From NCBI GenBank assembly GCA_019918135.1, contig WBZZ01005334.1, positions 22,501 through 86,500 of the forward strand: 64,000 nucleotides of DNA, in the 5' to 3' direction. Shown here in pieces: positions 9,617 through 19,788 of the stretch (positions are counted from its first letter, which is position 1; each line of letters begins with the position of its first letter). Source of the DNA: Paulinella micropora (taxonomy: Eukaryota; Cercozoa; Imbricatea; Euglyphida; Paulinellidae). The notes under the pieces are model-generated. The model saw nothing but the letters and a program-made list of their open reading frames with translations. It ran no database searches and had not been told where the DNA came from. The translations under genes were made by a program, and so were the position numbers.

Positions 9617-10660
9617 ATGTATAGACAGGGATCGCGCGGGAGTCCTGGTAAGTGTATCACCCTTTGGTCAGTCCCATGTACCAACGGTCGGCACAGCAGG
9701 CGTACAACAGAGCGCAGAACCTTCGCGTGTCCCCCAGAGATCGGATAAGAGGCCAGATGCTCGGAACCAAGGGGGCAAGCCAAGCCAGAAAGCCCCAGAG
9801 CCCGCGCTGTATGGCACGAAGGAAGTCAGAGCATTCGTGCGCAAGGTGGTCGAATGGCTGGACAAGTGGCTGGACAAGCGTTTCGTGACGCTAGCTGTGT
9901 TTGAGAAGGAAGTCCCACAGCTGCGCAAGATATGTTCCAAAATCGAAACTGTTTGCGCCGAGGTAGATCAAGGCTTCCTGACGCTGAAAACGCATGCCAC
10001 CGAGCGGGGAAAGGTGCGTGCGTCGCTCTTCTCCGTTCCCGTGGGGCCGGAAAGTATCCTCGCGGCAATCCTACGGGAAGTCGAACAGGAGGTTGAACCT
10101 GTTGAACAGAAGGTTAAGCCTGTTGCTGCAGTGGCTACCCTGAACGCTAAAGCGTGCGAGATGAACGTACTGATGCGCACAGCGTATACTATATTCTTTG
10201 GAGTCTGCGTGCCCAGGAAATGATGATGCGCAGGCTGAATGAGTACGGGGGAGCCCCCATTAATGGAGGCGCTGTTAGAGATCGTAAGGCCGGTGGTGGC
10301 GGCAGTGAAGGCCATGACAGCAACGACAATGACGACGATGACGGGGATGGTAGCGCAGCCGAGCGGCTTTACGGAACCACGCATTTCCGGGCAGATATCG
10401 AGCGCGCAGTTAGTTCCTGGGCGCTGAGGGTAGACATGCCCCGGGGAGGCTGGAAGAGCATGCGCGAGCCGCTACGTGCTAGTAAGGAGCTGTGCCAAGG
10501 GGTTGAAAAAGAATTCACCAGCCTCCGATAGTGCCCAGAGCGGGGAGACCACGAGAGCTACGTGCAAAACTTGAACGCGAGCGTAGCAAAACTGCATCAG
10601 CAAATGTACCAGGTCTATCTGTGCATGTCTGCCGCGGAGCAGCTTTGGCCTACTAAGTAG
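9617..10660 (+). CDS. Unknown intron-bearing gene, acidic C-terminal half
   Basis: The gene starts at an ATG at 9,617 (MYRQGSRGSP) only 35 bases after the preceding stop. A consensus 5' splice site GTAAGT follows at 9,648. The first part of the body carries a helical segment (VRKVVEWLDKWLDKRF) and a Val/Glu/Lys-rich repeat (EVEQEVEPVEQKVKPV). The second part has a Gly/Asp/Asn-rich acidic stretch at about 10,290-10,350, then a helical region. Coding-like sequence continues to about 10,660 with about one break before a 15-bp hairpin. No family is recognised. A copy lies at 54,658-55,701. The precise exon structure is inference. Confidence 0.45.
9648..9699 (+). other. Candidate spliceosomal intron, 52 nt
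   Basis: It begins with the consensus GTAAGT, contains TACCAAC (9,680-9,686), close to the TACTAAC branch site, and ends GCACAGCAG. Conserved in block A' (54,689-54,740). All three signals agree, but no transcript evidence is available here. Confidence 0.5.
10167..10216 (+). other. Second candidate intron, 50 nt
   Basis: It begins GTACTG, has a pyrimidine-rich part and ends GTGCCCAG. The size matches the 52-nt candidate in the same gene. The 5' site is weak, so this is a low-confidence proposal. The second copy is at 55,208-55,257. Confidence 0.3.
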
Positions 10661-10664
10661 AGAG

Positions 10665-10699
10665 GCTAGCCTGTCTGCTTACTGAGCAGACAGGCTAGC
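10665..10699 (+). terminator. Perfect 15-bp hairpin downstream of the gene
   Basis: GCTAGCCTGTCTGCT, a 5-base loop TTACTG/TACTG, then its exact reverse complement. It sits a few bases after the coding-like sequence. Several giant viruses (Mimivirus is the classic case) end and polyadenylate mRNAs at such palindromes, so a 3'-end role is the natural guess. ATTAAA follows at 10,805. The second copy is identical (55,706-55,740). Confidence 0.6.
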
Positions 10700-10930
10700 G
10701 CAGGTCAGGGGCGCGCGCTTACTTGGCTTCGTAGCTAGCAAGGCCGGGTGCCGGCGGAGGGGTGGTAGTGTAGGCCCGCTTCTGGTACGTCTCCCGGGTT
10801 GGGAATTAAAGCAGACAAATACATCGCCAACTTCTTATTAGGACGAAAGCCGGTGGTGGGGGGAGGAGGGAGTTTCTCCGCCCCGGCACTAGGGTTCGTG
10901 CGTTACCGGTCAGCAGGGCGTGCCGCCCCG
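10700..10930. other. Intergenic, poly(A)-signal-containing
   Basis: I see no convincing gene. ATTAAA at 10,805-10,810 may serve the upstream plus-strand gene. The rest is GC-rich with a GGGGGGAGGAGGGAG stretch near 10,857. Confidence 0.35.
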
Positions 10931-11160
10931 CTAGCATGAATACACGAGGGCTACGTGCTGTCGGTGGTAGGCGTCGAGGGCGGGCAAGAGCTCGGAGCCC
11001 CCCCGCGAGAATCTAATCAGCGCGTGGCCGCCACTGCGCAGGGCCAGCCGGGAGTCTTGGTGCAGCTCGTGCGCCTGGCGCCAGCCGGGGACCGCCAGTC
11101 GGACCAGGACCGGGGCCCCGAGCCCCACCGCGGCCCACAGAGGGCTTCGACCTCCTCCTG
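10931..11160 (-). pseudogene. Truncated relative of the TTTDQP-repeat protein
   Basis: On the minus strand this piece encodes WAAVGLGAPVLVRLAVP, then WRQAHELHQDSRLALR and GGHALIRFSRGGSELLP, nearly the same as the C-terminal part of the protein at 12,589-13,626 but lacking its N-terminal half and an internal portion. It lies on the far side of the fold-back element in the same orientation. It is probably a partial duplicate. Block A' has the same piece at 55,972-56,201. Confidence 0.6.
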
Positions 11161-11210
11161 AGCAAGCTGGGCGAGAGTGCCAGGGGTTAGCACCTCCTGT
11201 CGGCCGGCCA

Positions 11211-12555
11211 CCTCCTGCCGATCGGGCGGCAGGACCAGGCACTCTCTGCTGGCCGGGGGGAGGGCTTTTCCTGTCGGGTGGCACGAGTGGCAGGGCTTTT
11301 CCTGTCAGGTGGCACGAGTGGCCGGGCTTTTCCGGCCCGGTGGCAGGAAAGGCTAGTTTTTTCCTGCCCGGTGGCACGAGTGACCGGGCTTTTCCGGCCA
11401 GGTGGCAGGAACGGCTAGTCTTTTCCGGCCCGGTGGCACGAGTGGCCTAATCTTTCCGGCCCGGTGGCGGGAAGTGCCAGTCTTTTCCGGCCGGGTGGGT
11501 ATACTCGTTTGGCCGGATAGTGGCACTGCCTTTTTCGTTCTCCCCTCTCCCCTCTCCCTTCTCCCCTCTCACTTCTCCCTTCTCCCCTCTCCCTTCTCCC
11601 CTCTCCCTCCCCGCTCCCGAACATTGTGCAGGTCCCGGCCCAGGTTTCTTCATTATGGCGGTCCGGTGATGAGTGCCACCGGTGGCTTCTTGGTCGCTGC
11701 CGCAAAACTAGGGAAATTTCCATGACTTCATAAAAAATTAATTCCACCACCCTAACTGCCCTCATAGCAAGAATCGCACTTGTGGTTCGAGGCCGCTCGG
11801 AGGTGCCACCACCTGATGGATATTCCTGGATATATATACATTGGTACTACCGGAACGGCCGGCCCTTTTCCCGAGTACAAAAAAAACAACGCTTTTTACG
11901 GGTAAAAGAAAGAGAGAGAATATAATTATTTCCTTTTTACTTCGATGGGGTAGGATTAGTCCGAATGCCAATTTGTACCTATACACAGACCTGTTGCCAC
12001 TAGGCGAGGCGCGGGCAGGCTCTGGCCCACAAGTGCGATCTTGCTATGAGGGCAGTTAGGGTAGTGGGATTTTTTTTTAATAAAGTCAAGGAAATTTCCC
12101 TGGTTTCGCGGCGGTGACCAGGAAGCCGCCGGTGGCACCCATGACCGGACCGCCATAATGGACGAAAGCCTGGCGGGGGGCCTGCACAATGTTCGGGCGC
12201 GGGGAGGGAGAGGGGAGAAGGGAGAAGGGAGAGGGGAGAAGGGAGGGGGAGGGGAGATCGAAAAAGGCAACGCCCCTATCCGGCCAAAAGAGTATATCCC
12301 CGGCCGGGAAAGACTGGCCACTCGTGCCACCCGGCCGGAAAAGACCAGCCTTTTCTGCCACCCGACCGGAAAAGCCTGGCCACTCCTGCCACCCGGCCAG
12401 AAAAAGACTGGCCACTCGTGCCACCCGACCGGAAAAAGACTTGCCACTCGTGCCACCCGGCCAGAAAAGACTGGCCTTTCCTGCCACCCGGCCGGAAAGA
12501 CTGGCCTTTCCTGCCGGCAGGAGGTGCCTGGTCCTGCCACCCGACCGGCAGGAGG
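11211..12555. mobile_element. Fold-back-like element with ~550-bp inverted arms
   Basis: The left arm (about 11,211-11,785) and right arm (about 12,027-12,555) are reverse complements of each other, imperfectly. Each arm has an outer array of ~28-31-bp subrepeats built on TTTTCCGGCCCGGTGGCACGA, then a CCCTCTCCCTTCT array, then ~180 bases of unique sequence. The spacer (11,786-12,026) is AT-rich, with a TATATATA stretch and no credible gene. This is the build of non-autonomous fold-back (FB/TIR) DNA elements. No transposase was seen and I could not define a target-site duplication. A second copy is at 56,252-57,576. Confidence 0.75.
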
Positions 12556-12588
12556 GGTCCGTTCTTACCATCCAGCCGGTCAGGGCCG

Positions 12589-13626
12589 TTAGGTGTCCCG
12601 GGCTGGCTCTAGCAGGCCAGAGGGGGGGGGTCGTCCGTGCGCGGTGGGGAGTGCGCTGTAGCCCAGGTCCGGCCGCTGGTAAGAATACACGAGGGCTACG
12701 TGCTGTCGGTGGTAGGCGTCGAGGGCGGGCAAGAGCTCGGAGCCCCCGCGCGAGAATCTAATCAGCGCGTGGCCGCCACGCCGCAAGGCCAGCCGGGCGT
12801 CCTGGTGCAGCTCGTGCGCCTGGCGCCAGCCCCAGCAGGCCTCCCGGGCCCCGCGCGGCAGCCTGCGCTCGAGCCGGCGCCAACACTGGCTCCGCAGCCG
12901 GCCGCAGGGGTGCCAGCTGGGCGACACCAGGGGCTGGCTGTGCAGTCCTTGTACGGCGTAGGCCTGCGCCGGGGGGCCGCGCCCGCCCCTAGGAAAGCCC
13001 GCCGCTAGGAACAGGCGCGGCAGCGACTCGCCGCGCCGGGGCTCGGGGACCGCCAGCCGGACCAGGACCGGGGCCCCCAGCCCCACTGCGGCCCACAGCG
13101 CGGGGTACGGGCGGGCCCGTCCAGGGGCGTGCCACAGGCGGCGCCGGGCGGCCGGCCCCCCGCCGGCGGCGAGCCGGACGACGTCGACGGCGGCCACGGC
13201 GAGGGCGCGCCCGGAGGCTATGCGCGACAGGCGTGCCCCGACGCGACGGATGGTCGCTAGCGCGGACGCTGGCAGCTTGGGCCCGGTGGTATCTAGGGCG
13301 GCCCAGAGAGTCCGGGCCTCCTCCCGAGACAGGATCTCCCGGAGCCCCCGCCGGCTGGCCCGCCACAGGCAGGCGTCCAGGGCCGGCTGCGGGGCCGGCG
13401 CCGCGTACGGTGCAGGCTGGTCCGTGGTCGTGGCCGGCGCCCGACTGCGTGCTGGCTGGTCCGTGGTCGTGGTCGGCGCCCGGCGGTGTGCTGGCTGGTC
13501 CGTGGTCGTGGGCGGCGCCCGACTGCGTGCTGGCTGGTCCGTGGTCGTGAGCGGCACCCGACGAGGTGCTGGTCCAAGCATGTAGTCCACGCTGCCTCGC
13601 CCGAGCAAATGTGTCACGGCGGTCAC
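12589..13626 (-). CDS. Unknown protein with four TTTDQP repeats
   Basis: About 345 residues. The N-terminal quarter has four tandem copies of a 12-13-residue unit centred on TTTDQPA (RSRAP or similar between), encoded by 36-39-bp DNA repeats at about 13,425-13,570. The middle is Arg/Ala/Leu-rich with several Trp, and the C-terminal domain (WRQAHELHQDARLALR, then GGHALIRFSRGGSELLP) is shared with the fragment beyond the fold-back element. No family is recognised. An internal ATG at about 13,581 is a possible alternative start. The two copies (other at 57,610-58,647) are almost identical, which suggests recent duplication rather than separate evolution. Confidence 0.5.
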   Translation of the reverse strand: MTAVTHLLGRGSVDYMLGPAPRRVPLTTTDQPARSRAPPTTTDQPAHRRAPTTTTDQPARSRAPATTTDQPAPYAAPAPQPALDACLWRASRRGLREILSREEARTLWAALDTTGPKLPASALATIRRVGARLSRIASGRALAVAAVDVVRLAAGGGPAARRRLWHAPGRARPYPALWAAVGLGAPVLVRLAVPEPRRGESLPRLFLAAGFPRGGRGPPAQAYAVQGLHSQPLVSPSWHPCGRLRSQCWRRLERRLPRGAREACWGWRQAHELHQDARLALRRGGHALIRFSRGGSELLPALDAYHRQHVALVYSYQRPDLGYSALPTAHGRPPPSGLLEPARDT

Positions 13627-13774
13627 GACGAGAGGGGCGGCAGGCTGCTAGGCCCGTGCCCGGCGCCCACTGGCGGGAACAGAGCGCCACCCCCCCTTGC
13701 TCCCCCTTCCCGGCGGCCGCGTGCCGAGCGGTGCTGGAGGGTGCCGGCGGGTGGTTCGCGCGCTGGCAGTGGGG
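13627..13774. other. Short GC-rich intergenic stretch
   Basis: Divergent flank between the TTTDQP gene and the RPB2-like gene. It has no gene of its own and is nearly the same as 58,648-58,795. Confidence 0.4.
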
Positions 13775-14050
13775 AAAGGGGGGGAGGGGGGTCCCCCCCC
13801 GGGTCCTCCCCCACGGGGCACTAGCAGTGGGGAAAGGGGGGGCAGGGGGGGGTCCCCTCCCCGCGCTAATAATGGGGAAAGGGGGGGGTCCCCTCCCCGC
13901 GCTGATAATGGGGAAAGGTGGGGCAGGGGGGGTCCCCCCCCCGCGCTGGCAATGGGAAGCGGGGGGGGGGGGGGGGGGGGAGGGGGGGTCCCCCCCCTGG
14001 GGTCTCCCCCCTGGGATCTCCCCCCCTGTGGGGTCTCCCCCCCCCCCTGG
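13775..14050. repeat. G/C-run minisatellite, only in block A copy 1
   Basis: About five irregular units of the form GGGGAAAGG-G(n)-TCCCC(n)-GCGCTnnnAAT occur, with G runs up to 20 (13,961-13,980). The corresponding place in block A' (near 58,795-58,805) has a single short G run. This is an expansion in copy 1 or a collapse in copy 2, directly upstream of the RPB2-like start. Confidence 0.7.
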
Positions 14051-14094
14051 GGGGTGCGCGGCAGAAAGGCCCGGGAGGGGCGGGCGCGGTGCTG

Positions 14095-16782
14095 ATGGCG
14101 GACGAACCCAGCCCGAGCGCGTCGGCCCTCGACGAGGTGATTGCGGCGCAGCTGGCCCTGGACGAAGCGTTCGGGCGCGAGGAAGAAGCCCGGGGCCAGC
14201 GCGGGCCGTACTTCGCGACGGTCGAGGAGCAAGGGCAGCTGTCGCTGGCCTTTTTGCAGGAGGAATTCCTGCGGCACACGGCCTCGGTCGAGAGCCTGCG
14301 GGCTTTCGTGGTCCACCAGGCGCCGCTACTGGTGGAGCGCCTGTCGGCGCAGGTCCATTTGCGCCAGGTGAGCCAGGCAGAACTCGCGCGCTTGCACCGG
14401 AAGAAGAACAGCAGCAGCGGGCTGCGTTCGGCGTTGCAGGGCTGGCTGCAGGCGCGCGAGCCCGGGCCGGACGACGAGGTGAGCGTGCCGCACCTAGTCA
14501 CGCTGCCCGCCCGGCGCCTGGCCGGCCCCGCGCCCGCCCGCAGGTTCGTGCTGAAGCTGCAGCTACGGTTCGATTCGTTCGAAGACCCGCGGGACCGCTT
14601 CGAGGACCTGTGCCACCGGGCGGGGACCTGGTGCGCCAAGCTGTGGGTCCAGAGCGCGTGGTCCTTGTACGAGCACGACGAGCCCTGCCCCGGGGTGCAG
14701 CTGCCCCCCGCCGGCCGGCACGTGCTGCTGAGCCTGCCCTGGCCCGTGAACCTGCAGCCCCCGACGCAGCTGCGCACGCCCGGGCTGGCGGACGCCTGGT
14801 TCAGGACGCACGCCACCCACCTGCGCCGGACCTGGGACGGGCAGGAGATCGGGAACCTGGTGCCGTTCGTGCTGATCGAGGGCATGGCCTGGGCCCTGGA
14901 GGGGCGCGAGGTCCCCCCCCACGACCAGGTGCTGCTGCGCCAGTGGGACAAGCGCTTGAACCAGACCAGCGGGCGGGCGCCGGACACCACCCTGACCCGG
15001 ACCGTGCTCACTAGCAACGCGGGGGTGGCCGCCACGCACGAGACCTACCGCCTGACCGCCACCGGCAGTACGCCCGGCGGCACGCGCCGCCGCGAGGTCC
15101 AGTGGAAGACGGGGCGGTCGGCCGAGGTCGAGCGGCTGCCGGCGGCGGACGGGGCCGACGCGCCGCTGGCGCCGGCGGAGGCCGGGGCGGAGCAGGCGGG
15201 CCCCGGCGCGGACGAGGACGAGCCGGACGACGAAGAAGAGGGGCCGGCCAACTACCACCGGGACAACATGCAGAACCAGGAGCAGTCGGCGATCGGGTCG
15301 CGGCGCGTGCGCCGGGTGCTGCTGTACCCCGGCCCGGCGGCCGGCGGCCCGGACGAGGACGACACCCTGCGGCCGGGCTACGGGAACACCCAGAACGCCG
15401 CGCTGCGGGACACGCTGGAGGCCCTGGACCAGGCCAGCCGGGCCGTGCGCTCGGCCCGCGTCGTCCGGGGCGCCCTGCCGGCGGCGGAGCTGGGGCGGGC
15501 GGCGCGCGAGCAGGCCAAGTTCGATTCCGGCCAAGTGGTGCTGAGCATGCGCGTGTACCTGGGGCAGCCGTGCGACCTGCCCATGCTCATCCTGTGGCGC
15601 GCGCTGGGCTGCCAGAGCCTGGGCCAGCTGCTGGCCCTGGCCTGCCGGGCGGACGCGCCCGCGGAGCGTGACTTGTACGCGGAGCTGCTGCAGCGGTCGT
15701 GGCAGTACAACGAGGGCGTGCGCACGCGGGGGCAGGCGCTGTTCCGCCTGGGCCAGCTCTGGTGCACGCGGGCCAAGGGGCTGCGGGCGGACGAGCTGGA
15801 GGAGCAGGGGCGCTGGTGGCTGCGCAATCGGCTCCTGGTGCACGTGACGGGCACCCCCGCGTGCTGGCTGGCCGAGTGCCTGCGGCGCGCGGCCCGGCAG
15901 CCGGCGCACGCGGGCGCCTGTGCGGCGTGGCGCCTGGTGGCGGAGTACGCGCTGGACGAGCCGCGGCTGCGGGAGGCGGGCCGGCGCACGGACGAGGCCA
16001 AGCTGCTGCACCTGGCGGACGCCGCGCGGCTGCTGTGCCGCGGCGAGGTGGGGCTGCCCGGGGCGCTGTGCTCGGGCTACAAGGGCACCCGCGGGCTGTC
16101 GGACCCGCACGCGCTGCAGAACCGCGGCGTGCTGACGCTGGCGGCGCTGTACCGCCACAACCTGCAGCGGGCCCTGAGCGCCGTGCGCATGCTGCTGCAC
16201 GCCCGCCTGTCGTCGTGGGGGGGGGCTGGTGGTGTGCGCCCGCTACGACAGCCTCCTGGACGCGGCGTACGCGTCGTCCGTGTTCCGCGAGTTTGCGTCG
16301 CCGCGCGACCGGCCGCTGGCAAACAGCTAGGAGCCCCTGCGCCGCGTGCTGCAGAACATGCGCGGCAAGAACCTCGTCAAGAAGTGGTGCCTGAGCCGGC
16401 GGGTCTGCCAGATGGTGCGGCCGGGGCACGGCACGACCAGCGACCAGCGGTTCGACATGTCGCACCCCGGCTTCCTGTGCCCGACCACCACCAGCAAGTC
16501 GGAGCGCTCGGGCTACGACAAGCGCGCGGCGCAGTGCACGCTCGTGACGCCCGAGCTGCCCCCGGACTGGCGGCGGCGCTGGAGGACTGGTTGCTGCTGG
16601 CGTGCGAGCACGCCGGCGGCACCGGCACCGCGGGCGGCGCCACGGGCGGCGGCACCGTGGGCGGCGGCGGCCCGGCGCTCCAGTGCTTCGGGCGCGTGCT
16701 GGGCTTCCTGCCTGGCCTGGACGCCGCCCGCCAGCTGCAGGCCCGCCTCCGCCTCCTCAAGCGGGGCCTGCACGCCACGGAC
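14095..16782 (+). pseudogene. RPB2-like subunit, 5' half only (block A copy 1)
   Basis: From MADEPSPSASAL this copy follows the fuller gene at 58,846 onward. It includes an N-terminal helical region, an RPB2 protrusion/lobe-like middle and the segment PLRRVLQNMRGKNL followed by HPGFLCPTTTSKSERSGY, which occupies the place of the RPB2 fork region (LSHLRR, then HWGxxCPxETPEG). At 16,782 it ends abruptly and RPB1 sequence follows in the same orientation. It therefore lacks the hybrid-binding domain and cannot be a complete polymerase subunit. It is broken a few times besides the truncation. Treated as a remnant. Confidence 0.75.
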
Positions 16783-19700
16783 GCCATCGGTTCCTGCCAG
16801 CACATTGTGACGCGCGCCGCGTCCGAGAACGTGGCCAAGCTCGCCCTCGACAACCTCAACGTCCTGGCGAGCGCGCTCCGGTGGCCCGACACCTTTGGCC
16901 CGGCAGACGTCCTGTCCCTGCGCGCGCAGCTGGAGCGGCACGTGCCGGCGCCCCCCGGCTACCTGCGCGCGGGCCCGGGGCCGCCGGACGACGGCTGCAC
17001 CGCGTGGGACGTGCTGGGCTGGTTCCTGCCCCTGTCCTTCGTGAGCCAGGCGCAGGCCCGCCACGCGCTGGCGTTGGGCCGGGGGGGCGAGCCGGGGCCG
17101 CTGGGCCCCCCCGCGCCGCCCCTGGGCCAGGGCCGCGACAGCCTCGTCAAGCTCCTGTACAGCGACTACGCCCCCCAGTGGGCGGCCTTCTTCCTCGACT
17201 GCGTCAGCGTGTTCGTGGCCTGGCTGAACAGCCGCCGCGCCCTCACGCTGTCGCTGGCGGACCTGGCCCCGCGCCCCGCGGCGGAGCTGCCGCCCCCCCC
17301 CCCCCCCCCCCGGCGCTGGGGCGGCCCCCCGGCCCCGGCGGCCCCGGCCCCGCCCCCGGCGCCGGCGCCGGGCGTGCCCCGCCCCCGGGCCGCCGGCCGG
17401 GCTGGGTACGCAGTGAGCGGCGCCTGGCCGCCCTGCTGGCGGCGGACCTGGGCGCCGAGCGCGACCTGCTCGCCCGGTGCAGCCAGCACGGGGCCCGGCT
17501 GCGGTCCCTGGCGCAAGAACACCAGCGGGCTTGGCTGGCCGCGCCGCACGCGCGGGATCATGTCCAGCATCGTGTCGGGCGCCAAGGGCTCCCTCGAGGA
17601 CGTGCAGCAGTTGCAGCTCCAGGCCGGCCTGCACCTGTACGCCGGCTCCCTGATCGAGCCGAGCGTCGGCGGCCGGCGCAGCGCCTACTCGCGCCCCGGC
17701 GCGCCCGACGACAGCGGCTTCGTGCGCGAGTCCTTCCTGGCCGGGCTGTCGCTGCGCAGCTTCGGCTGGCACATGGCCGCGTCGCGCGAGGTCGTGGGCC
17801 AGAACGTGCGGACCGTGGCCACCACTGGCTACTTCCAGCACACACTCAACTTTGTGCTGCAGGGCGCTTACCTGGCGCCCCCGGGCCTGCTGGTGCGCGG
17901 GCGGGACTGCGTCATCTACTTCCCCTGCCGGCTGCAGGACGGGCTCCACTGGCGCCCGGTCGAGTCACTGCTCGCCGACCTCTTGCAGCAGCAACACCAG
18001 CAGCGCGCCAGGCCCTGCGGCCGGCACCCGCTGCTCCCGCGGTGCCTCGAGCGCCCCCCGCCCGCCGGGGCGCCGGTGGCCACGGGCGCGTGCGGCCACT
18101 GCCGGGACCTGTGGGCCGTGGTCCAGACAGAGCTGGGCGTCCGGCCGGCCGAGGAGGAGCGCGTGCGGCGCTCCGTCGCCCTGTTCGCCCGCCTGCGCTG
18201 GCGGGCGGCGCTCGTCCGCCCCGACGCGGCCTGGGCCCCGCAGGCGCCCTTTGGCCTGCCGGAGCTGGTGTGCCGGGTGCGCCGGGGCTACCCGGCGCTG
18301 GCACGGGAGGCACCGCTCGAACCGGAGCGCGAGGCCGCCCGGGCCCACGAGCTCGTGGAGCGCGCCGTCCTGGCCCTGCTGCAATCGCCGGACGAGGACG
18401 CCTGGTCCAGCCCGCAGGCGTACGTCTCGTCGGAGCTCACGGCCCACCGCGCGGCCGGCGTCTACGCCCTGTCGCTCGGCCTGTTGGAGGCGCTGCTCAA
18501 GCAGGTGCTGTACTGCTGCGGGCGCTCGCTGCTCCACTTTGGCCACTCCGTGGGGGGCCTGGCCGCCTCCTCGTACGGCCACCTGGGCACCCAGCTCACG
18601 CTCAACACCCGGCACAAGGCCAGCAGCGTCATGCGGTCCACCGAGGGCCTCCCGCGCATCCTGGCCCTGACTAGGCTGCAGCCGAAGCAGCGGGACTACT
18701 TCGTGCTCGGCCGGGTGCGCTCGTTGCCCGAGATAGAGCGCTGGCGCGGGCTCGACCCCGCGGCCCGCGGCCGCGTGCCGGCCTTGCACAGCGGCAGCGC
18801 GCCCGCCGAGTTCGTCAACCTCTTTGAGCAGCTCGAACCGTACGAGCTCTGCCTCGAGCTGCACTGCTTCCGGGACTACCACCAGGAGCTGCGCGCGGCC
18901 CAGGCGCAGGCCGCCACGCGCGGGCGGGCGCTCTGGCTGTACCAGCAGGACCGGGACCTGGACGCCGGCGGGGGGCGCGTGCGCCGCCGGCGGGGGGGCG
19001 GCGGCGGCGCCCCGGTGTCGGCGGAGGGCTGTGTCCTCGAGCTGGACGGCGAGGCCTGCGCCCGGCGCGGGCTGACCCACAGCCTGGTGGTCGCGGCCGT
19101 CCGCGCCCAGCTGCCCGCCTTCCTGGCGCTGTCGGCCTGGGTCGAGGCCCCCGCCGGGGACGCCGTGCCCCCCCACGCCCGCCTGTACCTGTTCGCCCGC
19201 TTGGTCCGGCCCCCCGCCGGGTGCGCGCCAGCACGTACCAGTACAACAGCACCGAGCTGTTCTGTACGTCGGCCCTGCGCCGGGCCCTGGCCGCCTGCTG
19301 GCCCGCGACCGGCGTCGCCAAGGCCAGCTACGACCGGGCGTCGTCCGTGCTCAGCCTGGCGCTGCTGCCAGGTCAGCCTGGAGCGGCTGCGCAAGCTGCT
19401 CGCCCGCCCGGAGTGGGTGCCCGAGACCGTCGAGTTCAGCGACCCTTCCCTCGCGTACCAGCTGCTCGGCATCGAGGCGGCGGCGCTGTGCCTGCGCTAC
19501 GAGCTGGGCCGGTCCCTGGCGTGCATCGGGGGCCTCAACCAGCTGCACACCGAAACACTGTCGCGCGTGATGACGCACACGGGCACGCTGCTGCCCGTCA
19601 GCCGCAGCGGCTACGAGAAGCTGGAGCGGGACCCGTTCGAGAAGTCACTCTTTGAACGCAACGGCCGCACCTTCCTCGGCGAGAGCCTGGGACAGGCCTC

Positions 19701-19788
19701 CCACCCCGAGTCGTCCTACTGGAGTTTTTTTAGTGGCCGGCCACCCCCCCTGGGGGACGCCTTCTTCCGGCTCCGGCCGTGCGACTGA
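16783..19788 (+). pseudogene. RPB1-like subunit, 3' part only (block B copy 1)
   Basis: This part carries RPB1 C-terminal hallmarks. LGTQLTLNTRHKAS occupies the place of the trigger-loop motif QMTLNTFHxAG. LLGIEAAALCLRYEL matches the RPB1 cleft motif (V)LGIEAARxxLxxE. LSRVMTHTGTLLPVSRSGY and DPFEKSLFER match the late MTxxGxLxxxxRxG and P...SFE motifs. There is no heptad-repeat tail, as in many viral RPB1 proteins. It lacks everything N-terminal of the junction, including the catalytic Asp motif, and is joined to RPB2 sequence. It is broken a few times. A remnant created by the block duplication. Confidence 0.75.

Larger units (their letters stand above)
8874..16782 (+). repeat. Segmental duplication block A, copy 1
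   Basis: This 7.9-kb block matches 53,915-61,471 in the same orientation with only scattered base changes and length changes in G/C-run regions. Its left edge is continuous with the full-length unknown protein. Its right edge cuts the RPB2-like gene, which is complete only at the other copy. Copy 1 is longer mainly because of a G-run array at 13,775-14,050. Confidence 0.93.

Noticed and set aside
10700-10930. Short minus-strand frame ending near 10,725 (TYQKRAYTTTPPPAPG)
   Set aside because: It looks coding-like for about 30 codons but has no start and a nearby upstream stop; too little to call a gene.
11255-11505. CRISPR-like look of the ~28-31-bp repeats in the fold-back arm
   Set aside because: The units are contiguous and degenerate with no spacers, and they reappear inverted in the other arm.
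11786-12026. Small frames in the AT-rich spacer of the fold-back element
   Set aside because: Frames under 75 codons with no motif on either strand. The spacer looks non-coding.
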